From Lenzites betulinus (taxonomy: Eukaryota; Basidiomycota; Agaricomycetes; Polyporales; Polyporaceae), in contig JABYQU010000041.1 of assembly GCA_022264855.1 (NCBI GenBank), positions 62,001 to 126,000 of the forward strand: DNA of 64,000 nucleotides, read 5' to 3'. The notes beneath the pieces are model-generated. The model made no database searches. It had not been told where the DNA came from and saw nothing but the letters and a program-made list of their open reading frames with translations. Numbering within the stretch: the stretch's first letter is position 1; each line of letters opens with the position of its first letter. A program made the translations under genes and the position numbers. Of this stretch, positions 47,665-59,261 are shown piece after piece.

Positions 47665-50005
47665 TCAGTACGCCGCCCGGTCGAGGTACACCTTCCACAC
47701 CATCCCACTCTTCTCGCCGAGCTCGAGCACGCTGATGCCCACGGGGACCTGCACTTCCCACTCGCCGCGCTCTCGGCCCTTCAGCGGGATGTTGTTGAGC
47801 TTGACCTGCACGCCGCCCGGGGCGGGTTCCACCGCTTTCCCCTTGGCCTTCTTCGACGCCTCGGACGCCTTTCCGCGTTTCCGGGGCGGCCGTCCACGTT
47901 TCCTGCTCCTCGCGGGGGACGATCCCTCTTCGGTCTCCATCTTGTCCGCGTGATCCTCATCCCCACTGCTGTCCTCGGCTTCTTCCTCGCGGTTGAGGAA
48001 GGTGATGTCCGACAAGACGAGACTGGACTCCTTGCCGCTGAGCCGCATCGTCCACGTTCGCACCCCTTCTTCGTGGTGAAGGACCAGTCGCCGATGGAGG
48101 GGGACTGTGGTAACAATAGCGTACTTCAGGGGATGAGCGAACTGAGTCGCGGCGGGGGGTGATGGACGAGAAACCGCAGCCGCGAGCACGGGCGTGGGTA
48201 CGGGTGCGGGTGCAGCGGCGGCGGCAACATTCGCGAAGGGAGCAGTAGGGGATGGTGCGACGGCTTTCGAAGCGGCGGCGAGAGCCGAGGGCTGTTGATA
48301 AATTGCGTTGGGGTAGTACGTCGCCGGGGCAGCAGACTGGGAAAAGGATGCGGGCTGCAAGGAGCCTGTATGCGCGGGCTTCGACAATTGTGAAGCTGTA
48401 GGTAGCGCGGAAGAACTGGGTGCTATTGGCGGTGGTCGTGTAGCGTGGGAGGAGGCCTTCGAGGGGGCAGGGACGGGTGCCGGCGTCGGAGGCAAAGCGG
48501 ATGGGACTGACGGTGACTTCACCACCGTGGGAGGACGCGGAGGAGCAGTGGCAGCGGACGTGCTGGCATGCGGTTTGGGCGCGGGCGCAGCATGGGACCG
48601 GGGTACATTGATGCTGTTGCTCGAGGGCAAGCTGGGTGCTGGGGCTGCAATCGGCTGCGTGGGTGCGGTGGGCATCTTCAGTTTGATCTTGGTTGGATGG
48701 TCTCCCGCGTTTGCGTATGCGGGTATCGAAAACGGTTCGGGAAGGTCGGCCAAAAGCTTGCGGAAGTACTCCTGCGGGCCGGACATAATGAATACATGAC
48801 GATTTCTGTCATACTCGTCACGCACCCTCAGTGTAACAGCATCCTCCCAGATTTGCGTGTGCTCTTGATTGAACTCTAACGCGTTCGAGAAAACCAGTTC
48901 GACATCGTTGGCGAAGTCGGTCGGGTTGTTGTATTCTTTCCGCTTGAGCTTTTTCTGAAGGCGGCAAAGGTGGAACATTATTGATTGCCCAGACAACGCG
49001 ATGAAAAACGTGGAACATACGAAAATGTTCTCGAGAGCTTGAGGTTTCTTGATTATCTGGTAGTACATGGGCCAGTGTTTGCGACTAGGAAGCTCCATGA
49101 ACTCGGTAGATAGGACGCGACCGCTGCATATAATCTATTGAGATGAGAAGTGACGCAGAGGGTAGGGATACGTACCTGTCATCTGTCTTGTCGATGAGCT
49201 TCTGCAGCCTAGTTTTCAAGACGCGATGAAGGTTGGATATCTTCTTCTTGCCGTGGCCTTCGTCGTCAGAGGCGACTCTGTCGTCACCGTCGTCTGGCGG
49301 CTGCTCCTTGGTTCCCGTGATACGGCTGTACTCCTTAGTTGCCAGTTTCTGGTTGCATGTGTGAGCGAGGATGCATCGCCTTCATACTAGACTGGCCCAT
49401 ACAGAGCACTTACATGGAGGAATTTAGCATCTTTCCAGATTTGACTCTCCTTCATGTTGTATCGTTTCGCATTACGAAAGCAGGTCTCAAAATCCTGTCG
49501 AACTTCTTCGAGAAAGGCGTATTCGTTTGCTTCCAGCTTTGCCTTGATGTCATCGAGAGCTATTGGCCGCTTGATTTGAACATAGTAGTCTGCGTATTGC
49601 CGTCTCGAAGGCAGGCGCATGAACTGGAAAGAAGCGATTTGGCCGCTGTAGCGAGCATGTCGAGCGACGAGCGAGGCATGATGGCGGTCGGAGAGGGAAC
49701 GGCGGACGCGGGGTAAGGACAATCGGGAATTAAAGCAGGAAAGTCACGCACTCCTTGTTAACCGCATCCTTCAGTATCTGCCACAACTGCATGCCCTTCT
49801 CTCTGATCGCGTCCTTGTCTTCTCCTCCACCCTCTGCATTCTCAGCGCTGGGTTTTGCGTTCTCGTGCGTGCTAGCGGTGTCGGCGTGCGCCTTTCCATT
49901 CGGACTGGCGTTGAGTGTGGCTGGTGCCTCCTTGCGACGTTTGGCGCGCGGGGCGTCGATATCGACGCCGGCTGCTGCTATACTGCGTGCCTCCCTCTTC
50001 GACAT
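47665..50005 (-). CDS. Double-bromodomain chromatin protein, RSC-complex type
   Basis: Six exons (50005-49752, 49645-49414, 49348-49176, 49123-49021, 48954-48826, 48771-47665) give 665 residues. Two bromodomains are visible: the first at about 80-165 (FMRLPSRRQYADYYVQIKRP, then NAKRYNMKESQIW), the second at about 220-320 (FMELPSRKHWPMYYQIIKKP, then SNALEFNQEHTQIWEDAV); each has the Tyr/Asn pair that binds acetyl-lysine. A 200-residue Ala/Pro-rich linker leads to a conserved C-terminal module (FAHPLKYAIVTTVPLHRRL) with an acidic, then basic stretch (RSRKRGRPPRKRGKA, AT-hook-like). The layout matches yeast Rsc4-like subunits of the RSC remodeller. Nuclear location is expected. Confidence 0.9.
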
Positions 50006-50424
50006 CACGAGGGAACGAGGGTTGCGAGGATAGGTGGACCGTCGGGGCTCAACGTTGGCAACGATAGCGAGTGTGCTCGAAATCCCGCTCAGCAGCGACG
50101 GAGCTGGGACACTGACCCGTACCGTTGCGCACAACAGCCCTAATGCAGTAATCAAGCCACGTGATGTTGACGCGACGCGACGCGCGACTTTTTAGCGCCC
50201 GCTTTCTGAGTCCCGTCCGGCTCCTCTATAGTGACACGGCCCTTTTACTTGCAGCTCCCAAGTCTGCGTTGGAGGTGAAAAAAGTCCAAGTGTGACAAGA
50301 GCGATGTTTTACAGATTAAATATGCGGGGATTTCCAGAATTTATCTCACGAGCGAACTAAACACTATGTTTGTGGTAAAGTAACGTGTGTCATAGGCAGA
50401 TATCAGCTATATATTCACGCCGCT
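50006..50424. other. Intergenic, promoter of the bromodomain gene
   Basis: No supported gene. Left half is AT-rich and probably the 3' flank of the P450 promoterless end; right half holds the promoter. Confidence 0.4.
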
Positions 50425-52630
50425 CTAAACCCCGCGGAGCTTGGCGACCACAGGCAGAGGCGGACGGGACAGTATGAGGTAGTCCAGAAGAGAATTCTCG
50501 TAACCCGCCGCATCGAATCCATCCGCTAGCCGCAAATCGAGCCTCTGCATTGTGAGGGTGACGACCATGCGCATCTCTTGCAACGCGAGCCCCTTCCCCG
50601 CGCAGATGCTCGGGCCAAACGAGAAGGGGAAGAACGCCGCGTGATTATGGACGATCTTCGCTGCACGCTCATCCCCCGAGCTGGCGAGGATCCACCTCTC
50701 GGGCCAGAAGCTCTCGGATAGAGGCGAGAAGTTACGTGGGTCCCGCTGGATGCTGTACATGTGCACCGTCGCGATAGTGCCTTCGGGAAGATAGCTGTGG
50801 GCCAGGTGCATATTAGTCGGCTGCAGTGGCACGGGATCCACGGAAGCGGCCTTTACCTGTTCCCAATAACCTTCCCCCCGCTCCCCGCTGGGACGATCCG
50901 CTGGCTCCCGTTACTGACCGGCGGGTACAGCCGCATGGTCTCATTACTTGGCGTGGATCAGAAGCTATTCACCTGTGAAACTCCAGGAAGCAGACGTACA
51001 TGACGGCATTGAGGTATGGCATGTCGGCATGGTGCTTCGTGTTCAGCGCGTCTTCGCCCGGAGGGTAATAGAGATCCACCTCCGCCTTGAGGCGCGCATA
51101 TGTGTCGGGGTGGGTAAGGAGGGCGAAGAAGAGGTTCGAGAGCACGCTCGACGTCGTGTCTGACCCGGCGACAACGGCCAGGGCACCATCGGCTACCACC
51201 TGGGAAAGCGGAGGCGTTGCTTCTGCGCCGTCCTCGCTGTTCTATAAGGCGCTAAGCCATCGTTCGGTCGGGTGGAGATCGAAGCAGCTGCCTACCAAGT
51301 GATAGAATAGATCTTTAGTGGCGGTATTTCCCAACGTGATGCGCTCCTCCGACCGGCGAATGCAAAAGTCGCGCATCTCCCTCATCTTGGACCCGAGGAT
51401 GGGGAACTTTCGGACGTAGTCGGCGGTCCAAGGGAGGTGTCCGAACGTATCAGAGCTACTGCTCGCTGACCGGTCAGCACCGACGAGCCGGAATCAAGAA
51501 CGCGGCGTCACCCACACCAATCCTTCCTCCAGAAGGGGCCAGACACTTCCCTCGTCGCCGTTTCGCATCATCTCTGATCCGCCGCCGAACCTGCGAGCAG
51601 CCAGCGGTTCTTAGAATGCCGATGACGGGGTAATAGAGAACACGCTACTCACGCCATATCGCTCATGAGGTCATACCTATTGAGCGTGAGCACGTTGCAT
51701 CTGCGGCATTGAATCGCACAAACACATAACACGTACGTAAACCAGCTGAACCACTTCGCAATATTGACCTCGCCTTTCTTGGACGACAGCAGCTCGACAA
51801 GCTGCCGCGTGCGGCGCGCGACCATGGGCTCGAACTCTCGCAGGCTGGCCACGCTGAACGCCCGGTTCCATGGTTTGCGGCGACGCTGGTGCTCCTTCGG
51901 GTCGCCAATCGCGATAAGGGGCGGTACGGCCTGAGTGGCCGCCCGGGATCCCCACTCTGCAGCGGATCGCGTTGGGCATCAGCATGCCGGCCATTGTAAG
52001 AATACGCGCGGGGTGGCGGAGAAGCGCACTCACGGGGACCTTTGTGCAGGCCCGCCGTTCCCATCAGAGGGTGTATGGCCGCGGCATTACTTATGGAGAC
52101 CTCGTTCGGCCCTGTCCGCCGGTCAGTACAGTTTTCTGTGGCGTGCTAGCGGTGATAGAGCTCACCGATCCTGACAATGTCCCCGTAGCGCTGGTGTAGC
52201 TGCTGCGTGTAAACGTTCCGCCTGCCACCGCGGGAGATCGATGCGAGGGACAGCTTGGTCAATCTGAGTGCAAGAGGCCCAGGAAAGCGCGCGAGAGGGT
52301 GCCAGGGGGAGACACGGTATAACCCGACGGAGCTTCCCAGCGTAAACCAATACGTCAGAATTGATACCAAGAGCGCTTTGATGACCGGAAAGTGGGGCAG
52401 CAGAAGTACGCCTAAGATAATGGGTACAGCCAGAATCAGGGCAGCATGGGAAGCCACATGTTGTGGCTCAAATCGTTTGAAGATCCAATGTGCAACCTAA
52501 ACAGTATCCCTGAGCTATCGGCCGAAACACGTATCGCGGACGGCGTAGACGGACTCACCAATGCCGATCCACCCACGGTGAACAGAGCGCGAGTGAGTGA
52601 CAGGTCGACAACGAAGATGGTAGAGGCCAT
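50425..52630 (-). CDS. Cytochrome P450 monooxygenase
   Basis: Ten exons (52630-52559, 52496-52166, 52111-52034, 51956-51737, 51676-51653, 51590-51516, 51458-51296, 51241-51000, 50946-50857, 50794-50425) give 554 residues. The N-terminus has two hydrophobic segments ([18 protein letters not shown] and a second) as membrane anchor, then the proline-rich hinge FPGPLALRL. Diagnostic motifs: I-helix AGSDTTSS, K-helix ETMR (ExxR), FWPERW, and the heme-binding [12 protein letters not shown] with its Cys ligand. All are intact. It should be an ER-bound monooxygenase; the substrate is unknown. The short first exon ([10 protein letters not shown]) was placed because the frame has no ATG after the first acceptor. 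One junction (acceptor at 51459 or three bases lower) is ambiguous by one residue. Confidence 0.92.
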
Positions 52631-53846
52631 TGTTCTTGGTGGATCGTTTGGAGGCTCCAGCCATTCTTATACCCGGTGCTCGCCGCCTGAATCTGTAAGA
52701 ATGCCCGTTTCCAGACTGACGGAGGTCCGTTCCAGCGCGCCGCGGAGAACGGCACATTGGGTATATTGCTTCGCAGGGGTATCTTTGCCCACTTGACGGC
52801 GGTGCTAAGCCTGGTGGAATCCTCAATGCGGAGTTTCGTGCAGCTCATGGGACCCGCGTTCATTGCCCAGCCAGGGTATCGCGTGTTAAGGAAGCTATCG
52901 GAGGGAGGCAATCAAGATGTGAGTGTGAGAGCCATGCGGCAAGGGCCACTGGGTGCTTGAGGTATCAGCGAGCCCTTCTTTACGTCGAGTAGAAGCTGTA
53001 CTACCCCAGTAGATTCAAATACCTACCTTGGGAAGCGCCATGGCCGCACCGGGAACGTACAGAGCGTGCTCGAATGGAAGGCCGGGCGCCGCGGTACCGC
53101 GGCTACACAGTAAATATTCCGCCGTTCCCAGCAACGCCTCCATGGACCGGCGAGCCACTAGCTACGCCATACTTTCCCGGCGCCTTATGCTTGAATTGAC
53201 CGGATGTTCACATCAGGCCGCTTCTTCTCGCCGAAGGCAACTTACAACGAAGGGTAGCAGCGACAGAACTCAAGAATGAAGTCGTCACACAAAGGAACGA
53301 GGTTTGCCTCCTCGGTAGTCCGGCGTCCTTTGAGAAGACAGCTCATCTGTGCGATAGAATTAGATCTTCGGAGAATTCAGTATAACAAAATTTCCTGAGT
53401 GCCACTTACTGCTTGCTAACGTGTGTCGCACCCGCCACGTGTGCGAAGCAAGGTTGGTCGATTCGGGATTCTGTCCGAGGAGGGGCGAAGTTTTTTTATA
53501 GGAAACTTGTCGTACTACTTGGAGCGGTAGATGAAGCGAATGGGCTCCAACACCGCAAAGCCATGTGTTGTACTAGTGTCGAGCAAGTCGTGCGCGTGAA
53601 GGCCCACAGCCGATGTGAGCCTAAATCCCGAGGTGGCAAAGCAACTTAGTATGTTCAAAAAAACGCGATTCAGAGGCGGTGCATATGTCACGCGGCCACA
53701 CCTGGGCGCTTGAGCCAGCCTCAGCCACGCCGGCTGCAGTCCGGAACGCTTCGTACTACCGCAGCAAGGCTACCGCAGCATGTTTACCGCGAGTACTTAC
53801 AGTACGCACACGCCAACTCTTAGGACCACACGTTCTTGGCAAGCAA
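52631..53846. other. Intergenic; possible gene relics
   Basis: No complete gene. On the minus strand 53143-53027 a 39-codon frame from an ATG (MEALLGTAEYLLCSRG) ends at a donor-like gtaggt, but the only matching acceptor leaves a 31-nt intron, too short for this genome. A second open stretch at 52911-52640 (minus) has natural composition without a recognised domain. Confidence 0.35.
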
Positions 53847-54984
53847 ATGATGGAGGCCAAGTCGAACACATCTGGGTAAGCACCTCAACTTGAACTTCGT
53901 GACGATGCTGCTACCGTGCCCACGGCACTGAGCTAGCTGCATAGCCCAGTCCACTAACTGTGGCTGATAAAATAAGCTAGATCACTAGATCGCTGCGAGC
54001 GACACCCCCGACTGTATCTAGAAAATGAAGAGGGGACAGTGATATTCAGGGTAAGTCGTTACGACAAGCACCCAACCTGCGATCTGTGCCGACGCGTAGT
54101 GATTCTGAACACCTTTTCTTAACACGCAGTATCAAAATACTCTTTTCAAAGTACATCGGTACTTCCTCAAGAAGCACTCCGACGTATTTGCCACCATGTT
54201 CGATTTACCGCCCCTCCCTGGTGAACTCCCCGACGGGCTGTCGGACGAGAAGCCCATGGTCCTCCCAGAAGCGCGCAACGTGAAAGCCGTCGACTTTGAG
54301 CGGTTCTTGGCGCTCTTCTACCCCGAGTGAGTGCGCGAGCGTGTATCTGAAACGATCTGGCCGTCCCAGCGCAGCGATGTGGGCCCCGGAGTGTGTGTCC
54401 TTGCGGGCTGGTGGGGCAGATATGATGCCTGCCCGCGTGTGTTCGCCTCAGGAGCGACGAGGAATGGATGCACACGTCGAGCACCAATCCGGTATTCACC
54501 AGTTGCATGCATGACTCCCGCCAGGAGGCCTCTCAGCAGCATGATCCTGACGTACTCGTGACGCGCGGGTGATAACATACGTAGACCACGGCTGACCCCG
54601 TTTCGCTGCAGGAACGACATCTCCGGAGACCTGAGCACACTCGACGACTGGACCTCCGTCCTCCGCATCGCGCACTGCTACAGGTTCGAGGAGCACGAGA
54701 AGCTCGCGATTGCGCGCCTTGATCACATCGCTGGGCCCGTCGACCGCCTGCTCCTCGTGAGGGAGTTCGATATACGCGAATGGGCACAACGTGCATACTT
54801 CGATCTCGTCATGCGCATGGAGGCGTTAACGTTCGACGAGGCTGTCCGCATGGATCTGGCGGATGTGGTCTCCATCGCAGAGCTCCGGCAGCGCGCACGC
54901 CCGTCGCATCCGCTGCCAGTGGACTACGTCATATCCATGATTGCCCGCACTATGCAGGAACAGCAAGTACCGCGTTCCCAGTGA
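53847..54984 (+). CDS. BTB/POZ-domain protein
   Basis: Four exons (53847-53875, 53981-54050, 54130-54326, 54612-54984) give 222 residues. The BTB fold begins near residue 20: HPRLYLENEEGTVIFRYQNT, then LFKVHRYFLKKHSDVFATMF, the core dimerisation helix found in the large basidiomycete family of short BTB proteins. VKAVDFERFLALFYPEND and WTSVLRIAHCYRFEEHEKLA continue the domain; the C-terminal half is helical. In other fungi such proteins are substrate adaptors for Cullin-3 or transcription cofactors; neither is shown here. The third intron (285 nt) is unusually long. The first exon (MMEAKSNTSG) was placed by frame after an in-frame stop. Confidence 0.8.
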
Positions 54985-55454
54985 AGGAAAGCCGGGACAC
55001 GGCGGGGGCGTGTGTAGGGCTCGTTGTAACACTATTCCTGAGGGGCGACTGAATGATTATGCGACGTACTTCGGTGAAGGTCCCGCCCGGGCTCGCGAGG
55101 AGGCACCCGAAACTCGGATTCTGCCTGCCCCTTGCTGGAACTTGCCGCACTCACCAAGCAGCGCGCTCGGAGGACCGAACAGCGCTGGGCCGGGGTCCAA
55201 CGCGAACACGACGTGCTCCGGGCCTTAGAGCTTTCGAGGGACGAATGCCACGCATAGAGGATCACCAAGAACGGCTTCTCCTCACCGTGCACCCCGGCGT
55301 ACTACTCTATATGACATGACAGTTACTGTCCGCATCTGCCGTAGCGCACTCTGCGAGCGGGCCCGATGCGCGGCCCACCATCGCCAGGCCCAAGTCGCCG
55401 GCCTCGTAGGGCGGACGGGTCGGAACCGAGTTCCCAGTGACCGCCGCCGAGTCC
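54985..55454. other. Convergent 3' intergenic region
   Basis: Between the ends of the BTB and desaturase genes. No supported gene; open frames are GC-rich chance readings. Confidence 0.45.
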
Positions 55455-57466
55455 CTATTGCACTTTCGCTACTCGGAGCTGGCGCATGCGCCGCCGCGCC
55501 GCCAGTGAGTGCTTGTTGATGCCTCCGTGGAACGCCCAGTCAGCGTCGTGAACAGACATGTCGGCGTCTTGTGTGCGCGCCACCGCCCCGATCGCGTATC
55601 GCCGCAGAAGCAGCGCGCCGCCCGGCTGCATCGCGTTCGCAGAGTGAGTCGCCGGACGCCTCGCAAGGAGGCGAAGAGACGGGACGTACGTGTTCTCCGA
55701 GGTACTCGGCCGCGTCGACGGCGTACCCGTCCAGCAGCAGCACGCACCCGCCGCTCGTGCGCGCGTGTGCGGTGGCTTCGGCGTGTGTCCACACCGGGCC
55801 GTCCCATTGGTCGACGTCGTCCTCGTCTTCGTCGCTCCCGCTCATGCTGGGCGAGCTCGTGTCGTCTGTGAGGTGGCTGATCTCCTTGCGAAGCATGTGT
55901 TCCCGCGCCGCGCGGATTTCATCTGCTCGTGCGCGGCGCAGACCCGACGCGAGCCCGAGAGAATGCAGCAGCATGATCGCCCATTTCGACGGGTCCCAGT
56001 CCAGCGGTGACGGGCCCGAGCGGAAGTCATGCGGAAAACTGTGCTGATGGGTGCGCCGCGCGGGCGTGTAAATGCTGCGAGGATGTGAAACACAGTCGAG
56101 GGAAGCTGGGCTTACGTGCTGGGATCCGCCAAAAGGAGTGGTCAGAAGCGCGTCGAAGGAGAGTCATAGAGTACGAGAGGGGGACGTACGAAGTTGTGGT
56201 TCCCTTCTCCACATGTCAGAAGGGCGAGGAGCTGGGGCCTCGTTCAGCATTCAAACTGGGCTGGGACGTAAGCGAGCGGCCTCTCACCAGGTTCGACTTC
56301 GATGTGTTGTCGTCCGAATACGGCTGAAGCCCGTCCCAATGAGCCAGCCTGCGCGGGGCTGGTTCACACATTGTCGCCGCACGTCAAGTAAACGAGCGAC
56401 TCACGAATTGACGAGAAATGTACAATGCCAGACTGTGACTGGTCAGTCTGGATGCCGGGACGTAGACCGGCGACTTACTCAATAATCTCGCCACCAGGCT
56501 GGCGTACACGAAGGCTCCCACTGGGTCGTTCCAAAGCAAGCCAATAAGAACGGGCATTCCAAATCCCGTAAGAAGGGCTAGCGGGACTGTGGGGCCGATT
56601 GGTATTTCACTTGCAACACTATCGCACAAACGCTCACCATAATATTGGTGCTGGAGACGTACGACTAGTATGGGTCAATCAGTTTTGGTTACCTCCACAT
56701 TTCGGAACACATATACCTAAGTCTTTATCGAGGTCATCTTGGTCGATCGTCTTCATGCGATCGTAACGGGATTTGAAGAATATCCAGCCAAGGTGACTCC
56801 ACAGGAAGCCTTTAGTTGCAGCATATCTGTGGGTTTCGTTGGGGTGAATAAGCGCATACATCCAGCCTGCTGTCTCGGTACGCACGGATCATGTACGGGA
56901 TCGTCTGTAAACCTCTGCGCAAAGCCATTTACAAAGGCTGGCCGTGTTCAAGGGGTAGTATACGTACATGATGCAATCTGTGCCGCAGAGACCTTCTGGA
57001 CTCAATGCGTGCTCATCATTTTGCCAGAATGATATACATACCACCACTAGACGGGCATACGTTGAGGGTGGCTTTCGTTACACGCTGTAGAGCATATAAG
57101 GGATACCATGCGCACCTTGATAGAGCCCTGGAACGCGCTGGCTCCCAACAGGGCAATGAGTGCTCTCACCGGGAGAGTCGCCCGAAATGCCCGGTGCGAG
57201 TACATCCGGTGGTAACCAACAGTGATCCTGCGACACATATTGCGTGGTTCGGCAAAGACCCCCAGGGACGACAGGCTGTAGACTCACCCCATCGAGGCTG
57301 CCTGCCACAGAATGACCATGAGCCATAGTGTCGCCTGCGGGACTTGGGAGGGGGGCCGAAGCAGGACCGCTACAGCGGCCGCTAGGTGGATGCCGACGAA
57401 GAATACGGCGTTGGACCACCAGATGTGGGTAGGTGCGGCGGGCGCGGCGGGCGCGGCGGAGAACAT
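55455..57466 (-). CDS. OLE1: Delta-9 fatty acyl-CoA desaturase with C-terminal cytochrome b5 (Ole1 type)
   Basis: Fourteen exons (57466-57288, 57227-57116, 57046-57042, 56992-56968, 56914-56886, 56826-56717, 56664-56638, 56586-56479, 56432-56405, 56348-56288, 56231-56190, 56118-56116, 56043-55690, 55625-55455) give 417 residues. It introduces the first double bond into palmitoyl- and stearoyl-CoA in the ER membrane. Histidine boxes: HRMYSH (about 66-71), HRLHH (about 103-107), HNFHH (240-244). Membrane segments flank them (WSNAVFFVGIHLAAAVAVLL and others). The C-terminal cytochrome b5 domain (about 310-380) has the heme motif EHPGG split by an intron and ends DWAFHGGINKHSLAARRR. Exon 3 is 5 nt (Trp-Trp) and exon 12 is 3 nt, encoding His 243 of the third box. 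The start may extend into an unseen upstream exon. Confidence 0.92.
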
Positions 57467-57691
57467 GGGGGAGAGAAGAAAGGAGTGGGGACATGGCGAC
57501 GGGGGACGGCGGGATATATGGTGAAAACGGGGCGCGATTTGATCCAGACACGGTCACGTGGCCGCGCCCGCGGAGTGGGGCTCCCACCCATGTGCATCAC
57601 TAGCGCCCAGGCCCCGGTCCCCCCGAGGTATGCCGCTTTCTGCTCTTATGACATTCGATTGAGCCCTTTGTGCAGCGCGCCGGCGTCCACG
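57467..57691. promoter_or_regulatory. Short divergent promoter, desaturase and CutC genes
   Basis: 225 bp between two starts pointing apart. Shared regulation is possible; no TATA box recognised. Confidence 0.5.
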
Positions 57692-58866
57692 ATGCGCATA
57701 ACCATCGAGGTCTGCGTCGACTCCGTCGAGTCTGCACTCGGGTGCGTTCCCCCGTGCCTCACTCGACGGCACGCACTCTGCTCACACTCTCCCGCAGCGC
57801 TATCCGCGGCGGCGCAGATCGTCTCGAGCTCTGCGGCAATCTCGGGCTCGGAGGGGGCACCACTCCCAGCCTCGGACTATTCAAGGCCGCGCGCGACGCA
57901 GCGCCGGACGGCATCCCAATCATGGTATCGCATCCTGCGCTGCGGTACTCGACTGATCCCTGCTTTTATCTGACGACGCACTTTCCGCAGGTGATGGTGC
58001 GCCCGCGCGCGGGCGACTTTCTCTACACAGACTCCGAGATTACTGTCATGCAGGAGGACATCCGAGCGTTCAAGGCCGCCGGGGCGAGCGGCGTCGTACT
58101 GGGGGTCCTCCACAAGGACGGCAGGATAGACACCACACGCACCAGATTGTCCGTCAGGCGTCCGATCTCGGGCCGCCCGTTGTGTGCTCACCATCGTCCC
58201 CATCCCGCAGGCTCGCGGAGGAGGCAACCCCAATGCAAGGTACGTACCACTCCGGCGTCATCCCCGCGTCTCCCGCCGATGCTGAGCCCGCCCCAGTGTG
58301 CTTTCACAGGGCGATCGACATGAGCAGCCAAGACATTCTCAGTGGTGTGTCTCAGCGGTCCCATTAGGTTCCGCCTCCCCACGACTCATGCCCGAGTAGC
58401 CCATTTCGACGTATCGCGCATCTCTCAAATAACGCGCATTCTAACAAGGTACGCCAAGCACAGACGCCCGATAGACGGCCCTCACACGTTCATACCGTCT
58501 TCCAGCGGCCAAGTCCCGTCGGCATCGTCCCCCGCGGCACTTCCGACGCTGCGTACGTTACTGCGCAACGCCTCGCGCATGCCAGCATCTGCGAAGGTCC
58601 TCGTAGGCTCGGGTGTCAACGCGCATACGGTGGAGCCTCTATTGGCAGAGCTCCTGCCGTGCGGTCTGCGCGAGGTCCACCTCAGCGGCGGAGGGTGGGT
58701 GCCGAGCGATATGGAGTTCCGGAGGGACGGTATGGGAATGGGCGTCTGCGGCGACGGCGAGTGGGGGGTCTGGCGGACGAGCGAGGAGAAGGTAAGAGCG
58801 GTTAGGGAGCTCGTCGATAAGGCCTGGTTGGAGTATGTTGAACGGGAGGAGGCTGTCGATAAATAG
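57692..58866 (+). CDS. cutC: CutC family copper-homeostasis protein
   Basis: Seven exons (57692-57741, 57798-57924, 57991-58148, 58211-58239, 58297-58344, 58400-58448, 58506-58866) give 273 residues, the usual length. The TIM-barrel CutC signature reads across splices: ITIEVCVDSVESALGAIRGG, ADRLELCGNLGLGGGTTPS, MVRPRAGDFLYTDSEITVM, VLGVLHKDGRIDTTRT, VCFHRAIDM, QITRILTSG, VGSGVNAHTVEPLLAE and EVHLSGGG. CutC proteins bind Cu(I) in some organisms; their role in copper tolerance is debated. The acceptor before 58400 is one of two possibilities four bases apart. Confidence 0.88.
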
Positions 58867-59261
58867 CCCAGGTGTTACGATTATGAGGCACAAATTCCAA
58901 GGTCAACGACGATACTAGGGTAGTGCACCCTGTACCGAGGGCGCTGAGTCTGTGGGTCATTAGCGAATAAGCTGGTCTGCATAGACCTCGCAGTACTGTT
59001 GCAGCAGTAGTACTGTCAGGCACATATCTGAGCAGAAATCACACACACAGGCCTTATACCCTCCGGTTCTGAGGGGGAGGCAGAATTCCTTGAGCTTCTC
59101 AAGGTCGCAGTGGGTACACGAAGAAAATTTCTAAGCCGATAGTACAATATCCACAGTAACAAAATATTAATACATACATGCATATTTGACAAGCCACACC
59201 GTCCGTCTCGAACACAGGGTATACACACCAAACATCAAATCCACACCACTCAAAACACCAC
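58867..59261. other. Convergent 3' intergenic region
   Basis: AT-rich around 59100-59180; probably polyadenylation regions of both genes. No gene seen. Confidence 0.5.

Noticed and set aside
54327..54611. An extra exon within the 285-nt intron of the BTB gene
   Set aside because: No internal segment with acceptor and donor keeps the frame and matches the domain; direct splicing gives the expected FYPEND sequence.
55540..55625. Apparent frameshift at the end of the desaturase cytochrome b5 domain
   Set aside because: It came from misreading one line of sequence; with the correct bases the last exon runs in frame to a stop at 55455 and ends in the expected conserved tail.
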